From the NCBI GenBank assembly GCA_030526405.1, contig JAUNCZ010000024.1, positions 1 to 46,893 of the forward strand: a stretch of DNA of 46,893 nucleotides, in the 5' to 3' direction. The notes beneath the pieces were generated by a model, which made no database searches, had not been told where the DNA came from, and saw only the letters and a list, made by a program, of their open reading frames with translations. Of this stretch, positions 41,633 through 46,893 are shown piece by piece (the stretch's first letter is position 1; each line of letters begins with the position of its first letter). The stretch is from Lachnospiraceae bacterium (GTDB taxonomy: Bacteria > Bacillota > Clostridia > Lachnospirales > Lachnospiraceae). Position numbers and translations under genes: made by a program.

Positions 41633-42850
41633 ATGATTGCACTATATCTTGCACCAGTCTATTTCTTATTTGACATCTGGATTCTTGTGATGTATCTGAG
41701 ATGGCTGGGAATCACATTTAAACCATTGAAATCCTGGTATTTCAGAATACCGGTGATTCTCATCTACCTGTTTCTTGTCAGCTCCATTGGTATTGCCTTT
41801 GTAATGCCTGTGGGAATTCTACAGAAGATCCTGAAATATATCGGAAACATCTGGATCGGTGTAAATGCCTTCTGTTTCCAGGTGCTGGTACCGGTGGCTG
41901 TAATTCGCTGGATCCTGTTTCTCAGAGGAAAGAAAAAGGGAAAAACCTTTCGTTCCATGCGCCAGGCCTTCCGGGAAACCATCTGGTACAGGGTGCTGGG
42001 ACTGGTACTTTCCCTGACCGTGATCTGCTGCACCGTGTATGGCATTTATCACGGAAGAGATATTAAGGTGAAGAATTTTGAGGTGGACATTCAGAAGGAC
42101 GCAGGCGACCTGGATTCTCTGAACGTTGTCATGATCGGTGATATTCACTTTGGCTACAACGTTGGCGTTGGACATACCAGAAAAATGGTGGATCTGATCA
42201 ACGCCCAGAATCCGGATATCATCCTTGTGGCCGGTGATATCTTCGACAATGAATACGAGGCACTGGATAACCCTGAGAAACTGATCGATATTGTGAAAAC
42301 TCTGAAAGCGAAATACGGTGTGTATTCCGTTTATGGAAATCATGATATTCAGGAGAAGATCCTGGCGGGCTTCACCTTTGATCACAAAAGCGAAAAAGCC
42401 GCTGATGAGCGCATGGACGCATTTGTGGAGGCATGTGGCTGGAAGCATCTCCGGGATGAGGTGGTGCTGGTGGATGACAGCTTCTATATTGTAGGAAGAA
42501 ATGATGAGGAGCGTCCAGGTAAGGGTCTGAAGGAGCGAAAATCCATCCAGGAACTGATGAAGCAGACAGACCAGGAAAAGCCGGTGATCATTCTGGATCA
42601 CGAGCCAAGGGATCTGAAAGAGCAGGCGGAGGCCGGAGGTGATCTCTGTGTGAACGGCCATGTTCACGGTGGCCAGGTATTTCCGGGTACTTTGCTGATG
42701 AAACTTATGTGGGAAAATGCCTGGGGCTACAAGCAGATTGGTACTATGCACAGCGTGGTTACATCCGGAGCCGGAATCTGGGGACCGCCCATGCGAATCG
42801 GTACCGACACGGAAATCTGCCAGATCACTGTGAATTTCACGGGAAAATGA
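41633..42850 (+). CDS. Membrane-anchored metallophosphoesterase
   Basis: A 405-residue protein. The first 140 residues contain about four hydrophobic helices. The rest is a calcineurin-like metallophosphoesterase with ligands Asp170 and His172 (IGDIHFG), Asp in VAGDIFDNE near 199, Asn236-His237 (GNHD), His in ILDHEP near 323, and His343/His345 (NGHVHGGQ). The layout matches the YkuE/YaeI-like branch found at the bacterial membrane; the substrate is unknown. AGGGGG lies before the start. Its last 20 bases including the stop codon are duplicated just downstream. Confidence 0.9.
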   Translation: MIALYLAPVYFLFDIWILVMYLRWLGITFKPLKSWYFRIPVILIYLFLVSSIGIAFVMPVGILQKILKYIGNIWIGVNAFCFQVLVPVAVIRWILFLRGKKKGKTFRSMRQAFRETIWYRVLGLVLSLTVICCTVYGIYHGRDIKVKNFEVDIQKDAGDLDSLNVVMIGDIHFGYNVGVGHTRKMVDLINAQNPDIILVAGDIFDNEYEALDNPEKLIDIVKTLKAKYGVYSVYGNHDIQEKILAGFTFDHKSEKAADERMDAFVEACGWKHLRDEVVLVDDSFYIVGRNDEERPGKGLKERKSIQELMKQTDQEKPVIILDHEPRDLKEQAEAGGDLCVNGHVHGGQVFPGTLLMKLMWENAWGYKQIGTMHSVVTSGAGIWGPPMRIGTDTEICQITVNFTGK

Positions 42851-42874
42851 TCCTGAATTTCACGGGAAAATGAT
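42831..42874 (+). repeat. 23-bp tandem duplication spanning a stop codon
   Basis: TGAATTTCACGGGAAAATGA occurs at 42831 and again at 42854. The first copy carries the last codons and the TGA (42848-42850) of the metallophosphoesterase gene. Confidence 0.93.
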
Positions 42875-42927
42875 TGGAATCATAATTGAAGATAATCCGT
42901 GGATGTAACAAAGAGTATTACAGACAG

Positions 42928-43111
42928 TTCAAGTCGACGCTTGCGGCGACTTGGCGCGCGATTCTGGTCAGCTTTAGCTGACATCTTCCTATCAGAATCG
43001 CTGCGCATCCTCGCGGAGCGTTTTATCTCAGTCGGAGATTGGACTCCCACTGAGACTAATTTGTCAATGCTCACCACCTATAGAGGTGGGAGTCTTCTCC
43101 ACTGAGATAAA
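42928..43111 (+). mobile_element. 184-bp IS200/IS605-derived element, copy 2
   Basis: Identical to 38283-38466, same orientation. It is flanked by an 11-bp inverted repeat, AAGAGTATTAC (42911-42921) and GTAATACTCTT (43120-43130), which probably were one hairpin before insertion. The plus-strand frame from 42899 (68 codons) ends in TPTETNLSML, TTYRGGSLLH and TGA, the TnpB-like tail. The flank preserved next to the left end is again TTCAAG, the expected position of the target site for this family. Confidence 0.75.
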
Positions 43112-43151
43112 TCCTGCATGTAATACTCTTCAGGAAAAAAGAGGTACGTAA

Positions 43152-45050
43152 ATGACGAGAAAAGAGATGAAGAAGAATGCCAGAGCTGTGGTGAAAAAAC
43201 ATTACATTATGTTTTTGCTGACCTGTATCTTTCTGGGCTTTCTGGGAGTGGAATACACCTATTCCTTCAGTTCCACAAAAACAGTAAAGCAGGAGTCCGA
43301 CACAGAGCTGGGAAATCGAATCAATCAGGCTCTGGGTGTCCAGACGCAAGGGGAAGATTCCCTTTCTGACACAGTGGATGGTGCAGTGAATGACGCTGTA
43401 GATGACGCAGAAGCTATCATTGATTCTGAACTGGCAAGAATTAACGGAACCGTGGGCTATGCCAGCGGCATTGTGGATGTCTTAAGGGACAATGTGGCAG
43501 ATAAAACAGAGAGCACGAGAGAAGAGATCTTCGGCACAAAACGAGGTGTTCTGGCGGGGGTGGTGAATTCCGTTTCCCAGGGCAGAATGTGGGTAAAGAT
43601 TTTTGATGCTCTGTTTACACTGATTGAAAAGCCAGGAGTGACAGTATTTATTCTGCTTCTCATCTCCATGGCATTTACCATCTTTGTATGGGCATTTTTC
43701 AAAAATATGCTGCGCATCATCAGCCGCAGAGTGTTTCTGGAGGCCCGTATCTATGAGAAGGTGCCCTATAACCGTTTTCTGTATTTCTTTGCAGTAAAGC
43801 GCTGGATCCGTACAGCTGTCAACATGATGGTATGGCAGATTATGGAGACCCTGTGGTGGTTTACTGTGATTGGTGGTCCCATCAAGCATTATGCCTATGC
43901 CATGGTGCACTATATTTGCTCTGAAAACACAGATCTGAAGTCCACAGAGGCCATCACTCTGTCCAGAAGGATGATGAAGGGGCATAAGATGGAGATGTTT
44001 AAGCTGGATCTGTCCTTCCTGGGATGGCATATTCTCAGCGGTCTTACCATCGGTTTAAGCGGAATCTTCTATTCTAACCCATATCGTGCAGCGGCAGAGG
44101 TGGAGTTTTACGCAAAAATCAGAAAATGCGCCAGGGAAAATGGCATTCAGGGAGTGGAGCTTCTTCGGGACGAGTATCTTTTTGAGAAGGCTGCTCCAGA
44201 GCTGTTACAGAAGGAATATGCAGATGCAATGGAGCTGTACAGCCAGCCGAAGATCCAGTCCACCTATCTGACAGGTCTGAAGGGACTGGTGGCAAAATAT
44301 ACAAGTGTTGTGCTGTCCATTGATAAGGATGTTCGTGCTGTGGAGGGGATCCGCAACGAGAAGAATCATCTTCGACATGAGAGAGACTGTGCAGAGGGAA
44401 AAACCTATCCGGGCCGTCTTTCTCCTGTTCCAAGAAGTCAGCGAAGACGCTGGGTCAATAACATCAACTACAACAGATACTATTCTGTATGGAGTGTTCT
44501 GATGATGTTTTTCCTCTTCTGTTTCATCGGCTGGTGCTGGGAGGTCAGCCTTCATATCATCCAGGATGGAGCATTTGTGAACAGAGGTATGCTTCACGGA
44601 CCATGGATTCCTATCTACGGTGCAGGCGGTATGCTGATTCTTGTTGTCCTGGCAAGACTGAGAAAATATCCCATTGCAGAGTTTTTTGCAGCAATCCTGC
44701 TCAGCGGCACACTGGAATACATGACATCCCTGCTTGTTGAGCTGGATAAGGGAAAAAGATGGTGGGATTACACCGGTTACTATATGAATCTGAACGGAAG
44801 AATCTGCGCAGAGGGACTTCTGGTGTTCGGCATCATGGGAATGACCATTGTCTATGCGGTGGCACCGCTGATGGATCATTATCTGAGACGGATTCCTCAG
44901 CGCATCATCGTTCCCCTTTCTGTTGTACTGATGCTGTTTTTCGGAGCAGATTCCGTATATTCTCACTTTGTCCCAAATGAAGGCAAGGGAATTACCGATT
45001 ATGAGATGAATGATGTGCTGCAGCAGACCCGTGAAAATTCCGGGGGTTGA
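43152..45050 (+). CDS. Fused DUF975 and CmpB-like membrane protein
   Basis: A 632-residue membrane protein. The N-terminal half (to about 320) looks like DUF975: a first helix at 20-37, an extracytoplasmic insert of about 120 polar residues, then helices near 158-182 and a YFYAVKRWIRTAVNMM-like stretch. The C-terminal half (about 440-620) matches the CmpB-like 'ABC transporter type IV' family, with FIGWCWEVSLHIIQDGAFVNRG near 460 and the WWDYTGYYMNLNGRICAEG motif near 540. A soluble linker (about 330-440) joins them. Neither family has a proven function, and no ATPase is nearby, so the name transporter should not be taken literally. The start has AAGAGGTACG before it. Confidence 0.82.
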   Translation: MTRKEMKKNARAVVKKHYIMFLLTCIFLGFLGVEYTYSFSSTKTVKQESDTELGNRINQALGVQTQGEDSLSDTVDGAVNDAVDDAEAIIDSELARINGTVGYASGIVDVLRDNVADKTESTREEIFGTKRGVLAGVVNSVSQGRMWVKIFDALFTLIEKPGVTVFILLLISMAFTIFVWAFFKNMLRIISRRVFLEARIYEKVPYNRFLYFFAVKRWIRTAVNMMVWQIMETLWWFTVIGGPIKHYAYAMVHYICSENTDLKSTEAITLSRRMMKGHKMEMFKLDLSFLGWHILSGLTIGLSGIFYSNPYRAAAEVEFYAKIRKCARENGIQGVELLRDEYLFEKAAPELLQKEYADAMELYSQPKIQSTYLTGLKGLVAKYTSVVLSIDKDVRAVEGIRNEKNHLRHERDCAEGKTYPGRLSPVPRSQRRRWVNNINYNRYYSVWSVLMMFFLFCFIGWCWEVSLHIIQDGAFVNRGMLHGPWIPIYGAGGMLILVVLARLRKYPIAEFFAAILLSGTLEYMTSLLVELDKGKRWWDYTGYYMNLNGRICAEGLLVFGIMGMTIVYAVAPLMDHYLRRIPQRIIVPLSVVLMLFFGADSVYSHFVPNEGKGITDYEMNDVLQQTRENSGG

Positions 45051-45133
45051 TATCTGAGAATCATCCGGAAGAAGGACCCGGGGAAAATGCACCTCTGTCA
45101 GAAAATGCACAGCGTTGATACCGCAGAACCCTC

Positions 45134-45163
45134 TTGACAGGGGCATGTATAATTGTATATACT
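45134..45163 (+). promoter_or_regulatory. Promoter of the tyrS T-box
   Basis: A perfect TTGACA (45134-45139) and TATACT (45158-45163) with an 18-bp spacer; TATATA at 45156-45161 gives a 16-bp alternative. RNA starts near 45170. Just upstream, GAAAATGCAC is repeated twice (near 45083 and 45101) after the previous stop codon. Confidence 0.8.
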
Positions 45164-45169
45164 AGTTCA

Positions 45170-45476
45170 CATCTTCAATTTAATTTATTAAGGCGATGAA
45201 GGGAACCAGTAGAAAAAAACGATACACAAAGAGAGTAGCCGGTGGGTGAGAGGCGCGTGATACATTTTTTCGAATACATCCCGGAGCTCTGTACCGAACA
45301 ATTGCAAAGTCAGTGATTCAGTAGGCTACAGCGGAGTGACAACCGTTAACAATGTCGGAGTATGATAGTACTCCATGAGGCATTTCTTCGTGAGGAGAAT
45401 GTGAAATTAGGTGGTAACACGAATGCTGATCATGGCCTTCGTCCTATGTGGGACGAGGGCCTTTCTTTATTTTACT
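45170..45476 (+). promoter_or_regulatory. Tyrosine-responsive T-box leader
   Basis: The leader has the T-box features. Stem I carries AGAGTAGCCGGTG and a candidate specifier codon UAC (45292-45294). The T-box bulge GGTGGTAACACGA (about 45411) has UGGU, which would pair with the ACCA end of tRNA-Tyr. A terminator GGCCTTCGTCC (45434-45444) with GGACGAGGGCC (45451-45461) and TTTCTTTATTTT ends it. Uncharged tRNA-Tyr should favour the antiterminator and raise tyrS expression. From 45477 to the start codon there is only spacer with AAGGAG. Confidence 0.9.
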
Positions 45477-45554
45477 TTATACCTGTAAAGTGAATGACAG
45501 TGTTTCGTCCTGATGTAAAAAACACAGATCATATAGAAAAAGGAGTAACAGGTT

Positions 45555-46781
45555 ATGAAAATTTATGACGAACTGGTTGCCCGCGGTCTCATCGCGCAGG
45601 TGACAAATGAAGAAGAGATCCGTGAGATGGTGGACAATGGAAAAGCTACTTTCTACATCGGTTTTGACCCAACTGCAGATTCTCTCCACGTTGGACATTT
45701 TATGGCTCTCTGCCTGATGAAACGTCTGCAGATGGCTGGAAACAAACCAATCGCTCTGATCGGCGGCGGTACAGCTATGATCGGAGATCCATCCGGACGT
45801 TCTGATATGCGTTCCATGATGACAGCTGAGACAATCCAGCACAACTGCGACTGCTTCAAAAAACAGATGAGCCGTTTCATCGACTTTTCTGATGGAAAAG
45901 CGCTGATGGTTAACAATGCTGACTGGCTGCTGAAACAGAATTATGTTGAGTTCATCCGTGAGATCGGACCATGCTTCTCTGTAAACAACATGCTTCGTGC
46001 TGAGTGCTACAAACAGCGTATGGAGAAGGGATTAAGCTTCCTTGAGTTCAACTACATGCTGATGCAGTCCTTCGACTTCTACATGCTGTTCCAGGAGTAC
46101 GGCTGCAACATGCAGTTCGGTGGCGATGATCAGTGGTCCAACATGCTGGGTGGAACTGAGCTGATCCGTAAAAAACTCCATAAGGATGCTCATGCAATGA
46201 CCATCACTCTGCTGATGAACTCAGAGGGTAAAAAGATGGGTAAAACAGCAAAAGGTGCTGTATGGCTTGATCCTGAGAAGACTACTCCATTCGATTTCTA
46301 CCAGTACTGGAGAAACGTTGGTGACCAGGATGTTCTGAAATGCCTTCGCATGCTGACATTCCTGCCTCTGGAGCAGATTGACGAGATGGACAAATGGGAA
46401 GGAAGCCAGCTGAACAAGGCAAAAGAGATCCTTGCATTTGAGCTTACAAAACTTGTTCACGGTGAGGAAGAGGCTAAAAAGGCTGAGTCCGGAGCAAAAG
46501 CTATGTTCGCAGGCGGTGGCGACGCAGCAAACATGCCAACAGTAGAGCTGACAGCAGAGGACTTCGGTGAGGAGGGAATCGATATCATCTCCCTTCTTGT
46601 GAAAGCAGAGCTGGTAAAAACACGTTCTGAGGGAAGACGTGCCTGCGAGCAGGGCGGCGTAACCTTCGCTGATGCAAAAGTAACAGACTTCAAGAAGATT
46701 GTTACAAAAGACGAGATCGCAGCAGAGGGTACCGTGATCAAACGTGGTAAAAAAGCATTCAAAAAACTTGTTCTTAAGTAA
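45555..46781 (+). CDS. tyrS: Tyrosyl-tRNA synthetase
   Basis: A 408-residue class I synthetase. The ATP signature is His45-Val-Gly-His48 (HIGH equivalent) and Lys227-Met-Gly-Lys-Thr231 (KMSKS equivalent). Tyrosine recognition residues lie in YIGFDPTADSLH and in the QFGGDDQWSNML block near 193. The last 60 residues are an S4-like RNA-binding domain (RRACEQGGVTFADAKV). The length is normal for this bacterial type. The T-box upstream matches the amino acid. The 112 bases after the stop codon, up to the window end, show no gene or clear terminator. Confidence 0.98.
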   Translation: MKIYDELVARGLIAQVTNEEEIREMVDNGKATFYIGFDPTADSLHVGHFMALCLMKRLQMAGNKPIALIGGGTAMIGDPSGRSDMRSMMTAETIQHNCDCFKKQMSRFIDFSDGKALMVNNADWLLKQNYVEFIREIGPCFSVNNMLRAECYKQRMEKGLSFLEFNYMLMQSFDFYMLFQEYGCNMQFGGDDQWSNMLGGTELIRKKLHKDAHAMTITLLMNSEGKKMGKTAKGAVWLDPEKTTPFDFYQYWRNVGDQDVLKCLRMLTFLPLEQIDEMDKWEGSQLNKAKEILAFELTKLVHGEEEAKKAESGAKAMFAGGGDAANMPTVELTAEDFGEEGIDIISLLVKAELVKTRSEGRRACEQGGVTFADAKVTDFKKIVTKDEIAAEGTVIKRGKKAFKKLVLK

Positions 46782-46893
46782 TTATACTTGATATTTAGAG
46801 CTTAAAGTGATTTTCATGCTTTTAAGGTTTTAATATTTAAATAGGCTCAATCACAAATTCTGTGGGATTTAGGATTCCTCTCATAGCTCCGAC

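Overview
The window looks like chromosome of an anaerobic, gut-type Firmicute of the class Clostridia, most likely family Lachnospiraceae. The reasons are the AGGAGG-type ribosome binding sites, a T-box leader before tyrS, the C5 tetrapyrrole route joined to an anaerobic cobaltochelatase, a butyryl-CoA dehydrogenase/Etf set, a glucuronide operon, and families common in this group (DUF4358, DUF975, CmpB-like, MBOAT plus DHHW proteins). The genus cannot be fixed from the sequence alone. No rRNA, tRNA, CRISPR array, complete insertion sequence or prophage was seen.

Layout. 1-932: an XRE regulator with membrane segments and a tiny membrane protein. 1.1-9.7 kb: tetrapyrrole synthesis. cbiK (minus) diverges from a plus-strand operon hemA, sirC-like, hemC, cobA-hemD fusion, hemB, hemL and rnhA. 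Together these take glutamyl-tRNA to uroporphyrinogen III, precorrin-2, sirohydrochlorin and cobalt-sirohydrochlorin, so the locus appears dedicated to siroheme/B12. 10.1-13.5 kb: bcd-etfB-etfA, behind a structured leader. 13.5-23.8 kb: a divergent AraC-family regulator and a complete glucuronide catabolic operon (GPH transporter, beta-glucuronidase, uxaC, uxuA, SDR fructuronate reductase, kdgA, kdgK). 24-26.3 kb: AIM24 protein and small proteins of unknown role. 26.4-29.5 kb: pdxST and a divergent MocR/PdxR-type regulator. 29.5-30.4 kb: a class 3 lipase-like protein. 30.6-38.2 kb: a cell-surface O-acylation cluster (anchored SGNH-like protein, DUF4358, MBOAT, a 1206-residue DHHW protein, amidase lipoprotein). 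38.3-45 kb: a small XRE regulator, DUF362, a HAD phosphatase, a metallophosphoesterase and a DUF975-CmpB fusion. 45.1-46.8 kb: T-box and tyrS.

Three structural themes stand out. First, many genes here end in short tandem duplications that include the gene's own stop codon and form the spacer to the next gene; unit length differs each time (15/16, 17, 19, 23, 47 and about 53-59 bp). Second, two identical 184-bp elements lie 4.6 kb apart. They fold into nested hairpins and carry what looks like the 3' end of an IS200/IS605 tnpB gene; one has inserted into the loop of an older palindrome. Third, several 5' leaders (hemA, bcd) have long-range complementarity that matches no riboswitch I recognise. 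The most unusual protein is the DHHW acetylation protein, with about 840 predicted cytoplasmic, repeat-rich, coiled-coil and acidic residues ahead of its single membrane anchor.
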